NCBI RefSeq assembly: GCF_030209745.1
Contig: NZ_JARVRJ010000011.1
Span: forward strand, 1 to 64,000
Length of the DNA: 64,000 nt
Source: Arthrobacter sp. fls2-241-R2A-200
GTDB lineage: Bacteria > Actinomycetota > Actinomycetes > Actinomycetales > Micrococcaceae
Reading direction: 5' to 3'
The notes below the pieces were generated by a model that saw only the letters and a program-made list of their open reading frames with translations, was not told the DNA's origin and ran no database searches. The first letter of the stretch is position 1; each line of letters starts with the position of its first letter. Positions 1 to 9,340 of this stretch are shown here, one piece after another. The translations under genes were made by a program, and so were the position numbers.

Positions 1-53
1 GCAATTGACTCTTAATCAATGGGTTCCGGGTTCGAGTCCCGGGGGGTGCACCA
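1..53 (+). tRNA. tRNA-Lys (anticodon CTT), 3' part
   Basis: The 3' part of a tRNA cut by the window edge. The anticodon stem ATTGA/TCAAT closes the 7-nt loop CTCTTAA, giving anticodon CTT (lysine). The T arm is CCGGG-TTCGAGT-CCCGG (26-42), followed by the acceptor strand GGGGTGC, discriminator A (50) and an encoded CCA (51-53). The acceptor 5' strand and D arm lie outside the window. Confidence 0.93.
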
Positions 54-56
54 AAG

Positions 57-91
57 AAGGCCCCGGATCGTGTCCACGATTCGGGGCCTTT
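57..91 (+). terminator. Intrinsic terminator after tRNA-Lys
   Basis: A 16-bp stem (57-72 with 75-90) has a 2-nt loop and a single G-U pair, with a few T's after it. It starts 3 nt after the tRNA CCA. Confidence 0.8.
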
Positions 92-140
92 CACGTTGGG
101 GCTTTTCAGCCCACTGGAGCGCTCAGCGCGTTGAAGCCGC

Positions 141-608
141 TCAGCCTTGCGGGGCGTCGGTACCGACTGCCCCGGACTCTTGCTCAACGGCCGGCAGCCC
201 GGCCAATCCCCGCACCACCATGCGAAGTTCGTCACGCAACCGTGAGGTGTCTACCGCAACAGGGGCCAGAACGTCCTGCTCAAGCTTCACAGCTTCTTCC
301 AGGGCGGCTATCCCGGCATCCGTGAGTGTTACCACGTGGCTCCGGCGGTCCGAGTCGCTGCGATGGCGGCTGATGTGCCCGTGCAACTCCAGCCTGGCCA
401 ACGTGGTTCCCATCGTTTGAGCCTTGACCCGCGCAACTTCAGCAAGGGCGGCTTGCGTTATTGCACCCTTGGCGGCCAGTACCTGCATGGCAATGACGCC
501 TGCGTGGGTCAGGCCGATAGACTTTAATTTCTCGTTCCACGAGATTTCCACAAGGCGCGCCGCCGTCGAAAGCAATCGGGTCGTTGGCCATCTTTCCATA
601 TCTGGCAT
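141..608 (-). CDS. MarR family transcriptional regulator
   Basis: A 155-aa single-domain winged-helix protein of usual MarR length. The HTH region (about residues 45-75, ITQAALAEVARVKAQTMG) is followed by the wing with HISRHRSDSDRRSHVVTLTD, where the D-R-R pattern is the classic MarR wing. It lies divergent from the BCP peroxiredoxin gene with an 85-bp shared upstream region. MarR proteins often sense oxidants or phenolics and repress a divergent gene, so control of the peroxiredoxin is a reasonable inference. The ATG at 608 is chosen because a TATACT hexamer ends 6 nt upstream, fitting a leaderless transcript. The ligand is unknown. Confidence 0.9.
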   Translation of the reverse strand: MPDMERWPTTRLLSTAARLVEISWNEKLKSIGLTHAGVIAMQVLAAKGAITQAALAEVARVKAQTMGTTLARLELHGHISRHRSDSDRRSHVVTLTDAGIAALEEAVKLEQDVLAPVAVDTSRLRDELRMVVRGLAGLPAVEQESGAVGTDAPQG

Positions 609-614
609 GCCGAT

Positions 615-620
615 AGTATA
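615..620 (-). promoter_or_regulatory. -10 element (TATACT) of marR, leaderless type
   Basis: On the minus strand TATACT lies 6 nt before the ATG at 608, so transcription should begin at or next to the start codon. Confidence 0.5.
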
Positions 621-630
621 TGCGCGCCAA

Positions 631-652
631 GCGCGAACTCGTGGCTTCGCGC
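631..652. promoter_or_regulatory. Candidate MarR operator between marR and bcp
   Basis: GCGCGAA (631-637) and TTCGCGC (646-652) form a perfect 7-bp inverted repeat with an 8-nt spacer. It lies between the marR -10 element and the bcp ribosome-binding site. That position suits a dual operator, but no consensus for this regulator is known to me. Confidence 0.35.
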
Positions 653-693
653 AAACTAAACTGTGGATTCGCTACGCTTGCAAGGAGCAAATT

Positions 694-1170
694 TTGGCTG
701 AACGACTTATTCCAGGTGACGTTGCACCTGACTTCACCCTCCGCAATCACAAGGGCAGCGACGTGAGTCTTTCCGGATTCCGCGGCCGCAATACGATCGT
801 CTACTTCTATCCCGCTGCATCGACTCCGGGCTGCACCAAGGAAGCCTGCGACTTCCGCGATTCCCTGGCATCGCTGCAAGGAGCCGGCTACGAGGTCGTG
901 GGCATCTCCCCGGACTCGGTGGAGGCCTTAGCCAAGTTCGTCGACAAGGAAGAGCTGACATTTCCCCTGCTCTCCGATCAGGACCACGCCGTGGCCGAGG
1001 CATACGGAGCGTGGGGCGAGAAGAAGAACTACGGACGAACCTACATGGGACTCATCCGGTCCACAGTGGTGCTGGATGCGGACGGCAAGGTCGCTCTCGC
1101 TCAATACAACGTCCGTGCCACGGGTCACGTTGCCAAACTCCGGCGCGACCTCAACCTGGATGTAGACTAG
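694..1170 (+). CDS. bcp: Peroxiredoxin, BCP/PrxQ type
   Basis: 158 aa, the usual length for thioredoxin-dependent peroxidases of the BCP/PrxQ group, which reduce hydrogen and alkyl peroxides. PDFTLRN starts the fold, and STPGCTKEACDFRD carries the peroxidatic Cys and, five residues later, the resolving Cys (atypical 2-Cys arrangement). The TTG at 694 is preferred over upstream ATGs because AAGGAG at 682-687 sits 6 nt before it and homology begins there. The start is divergent from marR across a short region with an inverted repeat, suggesting oxidant-responsive control. tRNA-Leu follows 52 nt downstream. Confidence 0.92.
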   Translation: MAERLIPGDVAPDFTLRNHKGSDVSLSGFRGRNTIVYFYPAASTPGCTKEACDFRDSLASLQGAGYEVVGISPDSVEALAKFVDKEELTFPLLSDQDHAVAEAYGAWGEKKNYGRTYMGLIRSTVVLDADGKVALAQYNVRATGHVAKLRRDLNLDVD

Positions 1171-1222
1171 GGCCCGGTACATTTCCGGGACCGTCGTCGA
1201 CGACCTTCGGAAAGGCCAGCCA

Positions 1223-1304
1223 GCGCGAGTGGTGAAATTGGCAGACACGCAGGATTTAGGTTCCTGTGCCTTCGGGCGTGGGGGTTCAAGTCCCCCCTTG
1301 CGCA
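1223..1304 (+). tRNA. tRNA-Leu (anticodon TAG)
   Basis: A complete 82-nt class II tRNA. Acceptor GCGCGAG pairs with CTTGCGC (one G-U pair). The anticodon stem CAGGA/TCCTG encloses TTTAGGT (anticodon TAG). A long variable arm follows, then T arm GGGGG-TTCAAGT-CCCCC (1280-1296) and discriminator A at 1304. CCA is not encoded. Confidence 0.95.
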
Positions 1305-1353
1305 CTGCGGTGACTCACCTGTTGCAGTTGAGTCAACACAGGGTCAGAACCAT

Positions 1354-1391
1354 AAGAGCCACCTTGGGTCATGAAACCCACGGTGGCTCTT
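1354..1391 (+). terminator. Terminator-like hairpin after tRNA-Leu
   Basis: Outer stem AAGAGCCACC (1354-1363) pairs with GGTGGCTCTT (1382-1391). Inner stem TGGGT (1365-1369) pairs with ACCCA (1376-1380). It lies 50 nt after the tRNA, with no other gene before 1516. Confidence 0.65.
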
Positions 1392-1515
1392 CCTGCATGT
1401 CGACGGACGTTTCTGGCAGCTCGCTGGGAAGCTTGGCGGGGACGTTCAACTAGACTTGGACCCGGTCTGGCCGAGGCGGACCACAGCGATACGGACGGGT
1501 TTGAAGGGGACATAA

Positions 1516-3180
1516 GTGGCAGGCAACACACGACGGCGGCTGACAGTACAGATCGGCGCGTTTGTTGCTGCTTTAGCTTTGGCGGCGTGTACCGGCGCGC
1601 CTGGCCCAGCGCCGTCGTCGTCGTCAGGAACGACATCCACGGTGCCGACGGCGACTTTCAATTTCGGTACGCCCTCCATGCCCCTCGGACTAGACCCGGC
1701 ACTGACAAGTGACTCCGAGTCGTACCGCATCACGCGCCAGGTCCTTGAAGGTCTGGTGGGTGTGGATGGTTCCACCGGGCAGACGACTCCCCTGCTGGCC
1801 ACGCAGTGGAAGGACAGCAACAACGGCCTGACCTACGATTTCACGCTACGTTCCAAGGTAACGTTCCAAGACGGCACGCCCTTCGACGCGGCAGCTGTTT
1901 GCGCCAACTTCAATCGCTGGTTCACGTTCCCGGCCGACCTTCGAAAACAAGCCACCGGGATTTCGTTCCAGAGCGTCTTCAAGGCTTATTCGGACACGCC
2001 GGTTTTCTCGATCTTCAAAGATTGCAAGGTCGTCTCCCCCGCCGATGTCCAGATCAACCTGACGAGGCCCTTTACCGGGTTCCTCCAGGCCCTGACCCTT
2101 CCCGCTTTCGCGATCTCCTCCCCCACAGCCCTCACGGCGCAAAAAGCGAACGTCCTGGACACCATCCGGAACGGCCAGCCAATGTCCGCCTACGCACTGC
2201 ACCCCGTAGGCACCGGACCCTATGTGGTCTCGGGCTGGGATGCGAGCAAAGTCACCCTGACAAGTTACAAGGGCTACTGGGGCAACAAGGGACAGATCGC
2301 CACCATCAATTTCATCCCGTACGACCGCGCGGAGACACGTCAACAAGCCCTCCTTGACGGCAAAATCGACGCCTATGACCTTGTGACATCCGGTACCTTC
2401 GACCAGTTGGTCAAAAAGGGCGTCCAGATCGTCCAACGCGACCCGTTCTCGGTGATGTACCTGGGGATAAACCAAGCCGTGCCTCCGCTGGACAAACCGG
2501 AGGTCCGCCAAGCCATAGAAATGGCGATCGATAAAGAGACGCTGATCCGACGCTTCTTCATCGACAACACCACTCAGGCATCACAGTTCGTTCCGCCCAA
2601 GCTGAGCGGCTTCAACAACAACGCTCCGTCACTGGGCTACAACCCTGACAAAGCGAAGGCACTCCTGCAGAAGGCCGGCTACAAGGGCGAGGAATTGAAG
2701 TTCTACTATCCGCTCGACGCCACGCGCGCCTACTTGCCCACGCCGGAAAAAATCTATGCGGAGATCAGCAGGGAACTCGTTGCCGTGGGGTTCAACATCA
2801 AGCCAGTACCGGTCAACTGGGACGACGGATACCTTCAGAAGGTGCAGTCGCCCGGCGATCACGCTTTGCATTTGCTCGGATGGAACGGCTCCTATGCTGA
2901 CGCCGACAACTTCCTGGGACCTCTCTTCGGAGAGGCCCGCGGCGAGTTCGGATACTCGGACACGGAGGTTTTCCACAACATCGAACGAGCCCGCGCGGTG
3001 CCTAACGGTGACCAACGCAACGCCCAGTACCAAGCCATCAATGCCGAGATTGCCGCCTCCGTCCCGGCCGTTCCCATCGCCTTCCCCATCTCTGCATTGG
3101 CCCTATCCAACAAGGTGGAAAGCTACCCGGCATCACCGGTCTTGAACGAAGTTTTCACGAACGTCCGCCTAAAGCCTTGA
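1516..3180 (+). CDS. ABC transporter solute-binding lipoprotein, oligopeptide (SBP_bac_5) family
   Basis: 554 aa. A lipoprotein signal is clear: basic start, hydrophobic run, then ALALAAC with the acylated Cys at about residue 25 and a Ser-rich linker. The body has family-5 binding-protein features, including [20 protein letters not shown] near the start, [20 protein letters not shown], and [13 protein letters not shown]. The family delivers di/oligopeptides or related solutes to DppBCDF-type importers. The GTG start follows AAGGGGA (1504-1510) by 5 nt. No permease or ATPase gene is adjacent; mqo follows, so this is an orphan binding protein here. Substrate cannot be read from sequence. Confidence 0.88.
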   Translation: MAGNTRRRLTVQIGAFVAALALAACTGAPGPAPSSSSGTTSTVPTATFNFGTPSMPLGLDPALTSDSESYRITRQVLEGLVGVDGSTGQTTPLLATQWKDSNNGLTYDFTLRSKVTFQDGTPFDAAAVCANFNRWFTFPADLRKQATGISFQSVFKAYSDTPVFSIFKDCKVVSPADVQINLTRPFTGFLQALTLPAFAISSPTALTAQKANVLDTIRNGQPMSAYALHPVGTGPYVVSGWDASKVTLTSYKGYWGNKGQIATINFIPYDRAETRQQALLDGKIDAYDLVTSGTFDQLVKKGVQIVQRDPFSVMYLGINQAVPPLDKPEVRQAIEMAIDKETLIRRFFIDNTTQASQFVPPKLSGFNNNAPSLGYNPDKAKALLQKAGYKGEELKFYYPLDATRAYLPTPEKIYAEISRELVAVGFNIKPVPVNWDDGYLQKVQSPGDHALHLLGWNGSYADADNFLGPLFGEARGEFGYSDTEVFHNIERARAVPNGDQRNAQYQAINAEIAASVPAVPIAFPISALALSNKVESYPASPVLNEVFTNVRLKP

Positions 3181-3259
3181 CGATCGGCCGCAATTTCAGT
3201 ATTGGGTCCACCCGGGGATATTCTGTGACAGCCAGTGCCGCCGCTTACGGAGATTGATT

Positions 3260-4765
3260 GTGACCTTCATTTCCAAGACTCAACATGCCGACGTCGTCCT
3301 TATTGGCGGCGGAATCATGAGTGCCACCCTTGGTGCGTTCATCAAGCAACTTGAACCCACCTGGACGATCTCCCTTTTTGAAAGGCTCGACGAGGTAGGG
3401 CTTGAAAGCTCCGGCCCGTGGAACAACGCGGGAACGGGCCACGCCGCACTGTGCGAGCTCAACTACTCCCCGGCTTCCAAGGACGGCTCCGTAGACCCGT
3501 CGAAGGCACTGCACATCAACGAGCAGTTCCAGCTTTCCCGCCAGTTCTGGTCCCATCTGGTGGATAGCAAGGTCGTTGGCTCTCCCAAGGGCTTCATCAA
3601 CACTGTTCCGCACATGAGCTTCGTCATCGGCGATGACCACGTGAACTTCCTGAAGACGCGCTACGAAGCTTTGAAGCCCAACACGCTCTTCCGCAGCATG
3701 GAATACAGCGAAGACCAAGCCCAGATCGCAAAGTGGGCTCCCCTGATCGTCAAGGGCCGCGACCCCAAGCAGCGTGTTGCCGCCACCCGCGCAGCAGAAG
3801 GAACCGACGTCGATTTCGGCGCCTTGACGCGTGAGCTGACCGGCTACCTGAAGGACAGTGGTGCCGAGGTCAACTACGGGCATGACGTCACCAACATCAA
3901 CCGCGCAGCCGGCGGCGGCTGGGACCTGTCCCTCAAGCACCCTGCGTCCGGCGAGCATGGCCGCATCCACGCGAAGTTCGTCTTTGTCGGCGCAGGGGGC
4001 GGCGCGCTGCACCTGTTGCAGGCCTCGGGAATTCCGGAAAGCAAGGGCTACGGCGGCTTCCCGGTGTCCGGGCAGTTCTTCCGCTGCACCGATGAGGCCA
4101 TCACCTCCCAGCACAGCGCCAAGGTTTACGGCCAGGCATCCGTGGGCGCCCCTCCGATGTCGGTCCCGCACCTGGACACCCGCTACGTGGACGGCAAACG
4201 GTCGCTGCTCTTCGGCCCGTACGCTGGATTCTCCACCAACTTCCTGAAGACCTCCAGCTTCCTGGACCTTCCGCTGTCCATACGCCCGGGCAATATCATC
4301 CCTATGTTGGCAGTAGCCAAGGACAACATGGACTTGACGGCCTACCTCATCAAGGAAGTTGCCAAGCGGCACGAGGCAAAGGTGGAATCCCTTCGGGAGT
4401 ATTACCCCGAAGCATCGGGCGGAAACTGGGAACTGATCACTGCGGGTCAGCGGGTCCAGATCATCAAGAAGCACCCGCAAAAGGGTGGAGTCCTTCAGTT
4501 CGGCACGGAAGTCATTGCCTCCCGCGATGGCTCCATCGGCGCGCTTCTCGGTGCCTCCCCCGGAGCCTCCACGGCTGTGCCGATCATGATTGAGCTGCTG
4601 CAGAAGTCCTTCCCGAAGAACTTCAAGGCCTGGCAGTCCAAGCTGAAGGACATGATGCCCGGGTATGGCGTCAAGCTCAACGAAAACCCTGAACTTGCTG
4701 CCGAGCTCGAGGCAAGCACAGCCCGTTCCCTGCAGCTGGAAGTAGCCAACGCAGTCCAAAGCTAG
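3260..4765 (+). CDS. mqo: Malate:quinone oxidoreductase
   Basis: 501 aa, typical for Mqo, a peripheral-membrane FAD enzyme that oxidises malate to oxaloacetate and passes electrons to quinone, bypassing NAD-dependent malate dehydrogenase. The FAD-binding start [16 protein letters not shown] and the Mqo hallmark [20 protein letters not shown] are present, as is the C-terminal [19 protein letters not shown]. The GTG at 3260 is favoured because GGAG (3249-3252) is 7 nt upstream; an in-frame TTG at 3254 would add two residues with poor spacing. It stands alone between the binding protein and the RND gene. Common in Micrococcaceae and corynebacteria. Confidence 0.96.
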   Translation: MTFISKTQHADVVLIGGGIMSATLGAFIKQLEPTWTISLFERLDEVGLESSGPWNNAGTGHAALCELNYSPASKDGSVDPSKALHINEQFQLSRQFWSHLVDSKVVGSPKGFINTVPHMSFVIGDDHVNFLKTRYEALKPNTLFRSMEYSEDQAQIAKWAPLIVKGRDPKQRVAATRAAEGTDVDFGALTRELTGYLKDSGAEVNYGHDVTNINRAAGGGWDLSLKHPASGEHGRIHAKFVFVGAGGGALHLLQASGIPESKGYGGFPVSGQFFRCTDEAITSQHSAKVYGQASVGAPPMSVPHLDTRYVDGKRSLLFGPYAGFSTNFLKTSSFLDLPLSIRPGNIIPMLAVAKDNMDLTAYLIKEVAKRHEAKVESLREYYPEASGGNWELITAGQRVQIIKKHPQKGGVLQFGTEVIASRDGSIGALLGASPGASTAVPIMIELLQKSFPKNFKAWQSKLKDMMPGYGVKLNENPELAAELEASTARSLQLEVANAVQS

Positions 4766-4832
4766 GCCTTTCCCGGGGCTGCGGCCGGTTCCCGTCAGAC
4801 GAATCGTTTGGTAGACCGCAGGAGTCAATGCA

Positions 4833-7800
4833 ATGTTCCGCCTGGCCACGCTGTCCCTGGGAAACCGGGCATTGATCGCGCTGATCACCGTCTTTGCGGC
4901 GGTGTTCGGCGTGATCACCATGGGTTCCCTGAAACAGGAACTCATCCCGTCCATCGAGTTCCCGCAGATCACAGTGGTGACCTCGATGCAGGGCGCGTCG
5001 CCTGAGGTAGTGGACAAGCAACTCAGCCAACCCCTTGAGAAGGCCTTGAACAGCGTCGAAGGACTGGAGTCGACCTCGTCCACTTCGCGAAGCGGAGTTT
5101 CGCAGATCACCCTGGTGTTCACGTACGGTTCCAACCTCGACCGCGCGCGCAACCAGATCGATCGGGCTATTTCGAACGCCAAGCGGCTACTCCCGGCCAA
5201 CGTGGATCCCCAAGCCATCGCCGGGAACATCAGCGATTTCCCCATTGTTTTCCTGGCTGTATCTTCTGACAGGCCGCTCAGCGAGCTCAACGCGGATCTC
5301 CAGAGGCTCAGCGTGCCCCGGCTCCAGAAGATCGACGGCGTTCGCGGCGCCGACGTCACTGGGGGCGCCGCCCAGCACATCCTCATCCAGCCCCGCCCGG
5401 CCGATCTCGCGTCTACCGGAGCCTCCGTGGGAGCGATCAGCGAAGCCCTGAAGAACAACGGCACGCTGGTTCCCGTGGGCACCATCGAAGACCAGGGTAA
5501 AACGCTCTCCCTTCAGTTGGGAAGCCCCATAGATTCCCTTGACGTCATCAAGGGCCTGCCACTGGGGGGAACCAAGAATCCGGCCACCATTGGCGCCGTG
5601 GCCGATGTGAGCATCCAAGACGATGCAGCGACCTCGATCACCCGGACCAATGGCAAGCCAACATTGGCCCTCTCGATCACCAAGAAGCCCGAAGGCGACA
5701 CGGTGGCCATCTCCCACGCGGTACGGGACGCCATCGTCCCCATGCAGGCCGAACTGGGCAACAATGCGTCCTTCACCGCCGTCTTCGACCAGGCTCCCTT
5801 CATCGAAAAGTCCATCAAAGATCTCACCACCGAAGGTCTTCTGGGCTTGGGATTCGCCGTTGCGGTGATCCTGGTGTTCCTGATGTCCGTGCGTTCAACC
5901 CTGGTCACGGCCATTTCGATCCCGTTGTCTTTGCTGATCACGTTCATCGGCATCTTCGCCACGGGATACACACTGAACATCCTCACCCTCGGCGCCCTCA
6001 CCATCGCCATTGGGCGGGTGGTTGATGACTCCATTGTGGTCATCGAGAACATCAAACGGCATCTCAGCTATGGAGAGCCCAAGCTCACCGCGATCCTGAC
6101 CTCCATACGGGAGGTAGCCGGGGCTATCACAGCATCGACCCTCACAACGGTCGCTGTTTTTCTTCCCATCGCGTTCGTCGGTGATCTGGCAGGTGAGCTT
6201 TTCAGGCCCTTCGCGCTGACAGTGACCATCGCCTTGCTCTCATCGTTGTTGGTCTCGTTGACGATTGTCCCGGTCCTCGCATTCTGGTTCCTGGCCTCCC
6301 CCGCGGCGGCAGGAACCACGGAGGGGAACATCGAGGGCGCCATGGAGGGCGCCGGCTCCCGGATGGACCGGTCACGCAGCGTTGCGGAGACGGCCCGCGA
6401 GGCTGAACAGCGCAGCAGACTGCAGCGCGGCTACCTTCCCATCCTCCAGAAGACCCAGAAGCATCCTGTTTTGACGTTGTCGGGGGCTGCGGTTATCCTC
6501 GTTGCCACGCTCGCCCTCTCACCGTTGCTGGCCACTGATCTCCTGGGGAGTTCAGGCGAGAACAGCATGACGGTGAAACAGGTCCTTCCCGCCGGAACCA
6601 GCCTTCAGGCCACGAGTGATGAGGCGACAAAAATCGAAGCTGCCCTCCGCGGGCTAAGTGGAATCAAGGACGTCCAGGTCACCTCGGGCAATGCTCAAAC
6701 GGGCTTCGCTGCCTTGACCTCTTCCGGTGCTTCGAACTCGACTTTCACCATTGTCACGGACGAGAAAGCGAATCAGCAGAAGCTCCAGGACGATGTCCGG
6801 GCCAAGCTCAAAGGCGCCGCAGGAAAAGTCACTGTGGGCTCGCAGCAGGGTGGATTCGGTACCTCCTCCACCGTGGACATCACCATCAAGGCCGCTAATT
6901 CGGCTGATCTCCAGACAGCCAGCGATGCAATCGTCAAGTCCATGGACGGCGTTCCCGGCAGCTCCGAGGTTGCCACCAACCTTGCCGCCACACAACCGGT
7001 GGTCCAAGTCCGTGTTGATCGTGCCAAGGCTGTTGCTGCCGGGCTGACAGAAGAGCAGGTAGGTGCCTTCCTTGCTTCGACCGTCAGCCCCATTCCGGCG
7101 GGCACTGTGCGCATAGAAACCAACGATTACCCCGTACAAATCGGGCAGGGCACCCGTTTCACGAGCATCGCTGCGGTGCGCGCCCTCCAGATTCCCACAG
7201 TACGTGGGGGCCTCGCCCTGGACAGCATCGCCGCCGTCGAACAGGTGGACGCGCCGGTCTCCATCACCAGCAGCAACGGCCAGAGGACGGCGAAAGTCAC
7301 GGTGACGCCGTCGGGCTCCAACCTGGGCAGCGTCAGCTCCGCCGTCCAACAACGATTGGCAACGGTCCACCTTCCGGCCGGCGTCACGGCATCCGTTGGC
7401 GGAGCAACTACCCAGCAGGCGGATTCCTTCCGACAGTTGGGGTTGGCCCTGCTGGCCGCAATCGCGATCGTCTACGTGATCATGGTGGCCGCTTTCAAGT
7501 CCCTGGTCCAGCCCCTGATCCTGCTCGTCTCAGTGCCGTTTGCGGCGACCGGCGCAATCGTGCTGTTGCTGCTGACGGGCGTTCCCCTGGGCCTGCCATC
7601 GCTGATCGGCATGCTGATGCTCGTGGGCATCGTGGTGACCAACGCAATCGTACTGATCGACCTGATCAACCAATACCGAAAACCTCACGACGGCAAGCCC
7701 GGCATGGGCGTCGCCGACGCCATCACACACGGCGCACGCCAGCGTCTGCGGCCCATTCTCATGACCGCCCTGGCAACGGTTTTCGCCTTGACTCCCATGG

Positions 7801-8087
7801 CGCTTGGCCTTACCGGTGGTGGGGGCTTCATTTCCCAGCCTTTGGCCATCGTCGTGATCGGTGGGCTGGTATCGTCCACCGCCCTGACGCTGGTTCTGGT
7901 TCCTGTCCTCTACAAGCTGGTGGAGGGCCGCCGGGAAAAGAAGCAGCTGTTGAAGGACCTTCAGCGCAAACCGACCGCAAGCCCGGCTTCCGGTGCAGGA
8001 GCCGGAGCCGGTGGGCTCCAGGACTGGACCACCGGTACCATCCCACGGGTAACCGGCCGCCGCGCCGCTCCCACCCGCGGGGACTAG
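4833..8087 (+). CDS. RND family efflux transporter permease (HAE1/AcrB-like)
   Basis: 1084 aa, the normal size of an AcrB-type proton antiporter with 12 membrane helices and two large extracytoplasmic loops. The N-terminus (first helix about residues 10-30, then SIEFPQITVVTSMQGASPE) is typical. The TM4 proton-relay pair is visible in GRVVDDSIVVIEN. The second half repeats the fold (LRPILMTALATVFALTPMAL). A charged linker around residues 490-530 joins the halves. GGAG at 4821-4824 lies 8 nt before the ATG. No membrane-fusion partner is adjacent, as often seen in Gram-positive bacteria. It probably exports hydrophobic or lipid-like compounds; the substrate is unknown. Confidence 0.92.
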   Translation: MFRLATLSLGNRALIALITVFAAVFGVITMGSLKQELIPSIEFPQITVVTSMQGASPEVVDKQLSQPLEKALNSVEGLESTSSTSRSGVSQITLVFTYGSNLDRARNQIDRAISNAKRLLPANVDPQAIAGNISDFPIVFLAVSSDRPLSELNADLQRLSVPRLQKIDGVRGADVTGGAAQHILIQPRPADLASTGASVGAISEALKNNGTLVPVGTIEDQGKTLSLQLGSPIDSLDVIKGLPLGGTKNPATIGAVADVSIQDDAATSITRTNGKPTLALSITKKPEGDTVAISHAVRDAIVPMQAELGNNASFTAVFDQAPFIEKSIKDLTTEGLLGLGFAVAVILVFLMSVRSTLVTAISIPLSLLITFIGIFATGYTLNILTLGALTIAIGRVVDDSIVVIENIKRHLSYGEPKLTAILTSIREVAGAITASTLTTVAVFLPIAFVGDLAGELFRPFALTVTIALLSSLLVSLTIVPVLAFWFLASPAAAGTTEGNIEGAMEGAGSRMDRSRSVAETAREAEQRSRLQRGYLPILQKTQKHPVLTLSGAAVILVATLALSPLLATDLLGSSGENSMTVKQVLPAGTSLQATSDEATKIEAALRGLSGIKDVQVTSGNAQTGFAALTSSGASNSTFTIVTDEKANQQKLQDDVRAKLKGAAGKVTVGSQQGGFGTSSTVDITIKAANSADLQTASDAIVKSMDGVPGSSEVATNLAATQPVVQVRVDRAKAVAAGLTEEQVGAFLASTVSPIPAGTVRIETNDYPVQIGQGTRFTSIAAVRALQIPTVRGGLALDSIAAVEQVDAPVSITSSNGQRTAKVTVTPSGSNLGSVSSAVQQRLATVHLPAGVTASVGGATTQQADSFRQLGLALLAAIAIVYVIMVAAFKSLVQPLILLVSVPFAATGAIVLLLLTGVPLGLPSLIGMLMLVGIVVTNAIVLIDLINQYRKPHDGKPGMGVADAITHGARQRLRPILMTALATVFALTPMALGLTGGGGFISQPLAIVVIGGLVSSTALTLVLVPVLYKLVEGRREKKQLLKDLQRKPTASPASGAGAGAGGLQDWTTGTIPRVTGRRAAPTRGD

Positions 8088-8102
8088 CGAACTCCTCCAC
8101 TT

Positions 8103-8129
8103 CAGAGCCGGGAACATTTCCCGGCTCTG
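8103..8129 (+). terminator. Terminator hairpin after the RND gene
   Basis: A 12-bp perfect stem, CAGAGCCGGGAA with TTCCCGGCTCTG, and a 3-nt loop, 15 nt after the RND stop codon. The T tract is weak. Confidence 0.65.
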
Positions 8130-8150
8130 ACCTGTTACAGGCTTCGATAC

Positions 8151-8162
8151 ATGCAAATGCAT
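8151..8162. promoter_or_regulatory. Candidate MarR operator ATGCA-AA-TGCAT
   Basis: A perfect 5-bp inverted repeat with a 2-nt spacer, extended by weaker flanking symmetry, 60 bp upstream of the oxidoreductase start and after the RND terminator. The downstream oxidoreductase-marR pair makes autoregulation by that MarR protein the simplest reading. Confidence 0.45.
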
Positions 8163-8221
8163 CTAGTTTGAGGTACAGTGGCACTAGGGCCCGGAACCAC
8201 GGGCAAGGAGAAAGGCACACC

Positions 8222-9340
8222 ATGCAGATCGGCGTATTCAGCGTCAGTGACATCACCACTGACCCCACCACGGGCCGCACCCCGACGGAAAACGAGCGCA
8301 TCAAGGCGTCCGTTGCCATCGCCAAGAAGGTCGAAGAAATTGGTATGGACGTGTACGCCATCGGCGAGCACCACAACCGGCCTTTCTTCTCCTCCTCCCC
8401 CACCACGACGTTGGCCTACATCGCGGCGCAGACGGAGCGGATCACCCTCTCAACGGCCACCACCTTGATCACCACCAATGATCCGGTGAAGATCGCCGAG
8501 GACTTCGCGATGCTGCAGCACCTCTCCGACGGCAGGGTGGACTTGGTACTTGGGCGGGGAAACACCGCCCCTGTGTACCCCTGGTTCGGCAAGAACATCC
8601 AAGACGGCGTGGAACTCGCGATCGAAAACTACAGCCTGCTCCGCAAACTGTGGGATGAGGACACCGTCAACTGGTCGGGCAAGTTCCGCACACCGCTGCA
8701 AAACTTCACCTCCACCCCCCGCCCCCTGAATGACGTTGCCCCGTTCGTGTGGCACGGCTCCATCCGCACGCCCCAGATCGCCGAAGTCGCGGCCTATTAC
8801 GGCGATGGCTTCTTCGCCAACAACATCTTCTGGCCCAAAGAGCACTACCAGCAATTGATCGGACTCTACCGCGAGCGCTACGAGCACTACGGCCATGGCA
8901 AGGCGGACCAAGCGATTGTGGGCCTCGGCGGCCAGTTCTTCATGCGGAAGAACTCCCAGGATGCCGTGAAGGAATTCCGTCCCTACTTCGACAACGCACC
9001 TGTGTACGGACACGGACCCTCCTTGGAGGACTTCACCTCCCAGACGCCATTGACCGTGGGCAGCCCGCAGGAAGTAATCGAAAAGACGCTGACCTTCCGT
9101 CAGTTCTTTGGCGACTACCAGCGGCAGTTGTTCCTGATCGACCACGCCGGGCTTCCTTTGAAGACGGTCTTGGAGCAGTTGGACCTCTTCGGGGAGGAAG
9201 TACTGCCTACTCTTCGCAAGGAGTATGCAGCGCTGAAGCCCGCACACGTTCCGGACGCCCCGACGCACGCTTCACGTGTGGCTGCCGCGTTGGAGGCCAA
9301 GGTCAACGAATCAGCGGCCGCCGCGGAGCAGGACGCCTGA
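8222..9340 (+). CDS. LLM class flavin-dependent oxidoreductase (luciferase-like)
   Basis: 372 aa, a bacterial-luciferase-like TIM-barrel oxidoreductase using FMNH2 or F420. Recognisable segments are MQIGVFSVSD, DVYAIGEHHNRPFFSSSP (the H-H motif of the family), LLDHL-like DFAMLQHLSDGRVDLVLGRG, and TPLTVGSPQEVIEKTLTFRQ. The ATG at 8222 has an AAGGAGAAAGG purine run (8205-8215) upstream. The stop codon overlaps the start of the MarR gene by one base (TGATG), so the two are translationally coupled. The real substrate cannot be inferred; subgroup members are often annotated as alkanal monooxygenases without proof. Confidence 0.9.
   Translation: MQIGVFSVSDITTDPTTGRTPTENERIKASVAIAKKVEEIGMDVYAIGEHHNRPFFSSSPTTTLAYIAAQTERITLSTATTLITTNDPVKIAEDFAMLQHLSDGRVDLVLGRGNTAPVYPWFGKNIQDGVELAIENYSLLRKLWDEDTVNWSGKFRTPLQNFTSTPRPLNDVAPFVWHGSIRTPQIAEVAAYYGDGFFANNIFWPKEHYQQLIGLYRERYEHYGHGKADQAIVGLGGQFFMRKNSQDAVKEFRPYFDNAPVYGHGPSLEDFTSQTPLTVGSPQEVIEKTLTFRQFFGDYQRQLFLIDHAGLPLKTVLEQLDLFGEEVLPTLRKEYAALKPAHVPDAPTHASRVAAALEAKVNESAAAAEQDA

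Noticed and set aside
3245..5485. A 746-codon open frame on the minus strand antisense to mqo and the RND gene
   Set aside because: It covers the two well-supported genes mqo and the RND exporter, has arginine/cysteine-rich non-homologous sequence and no ribosome-binding site; such antisense frames are a by-product of high GC.
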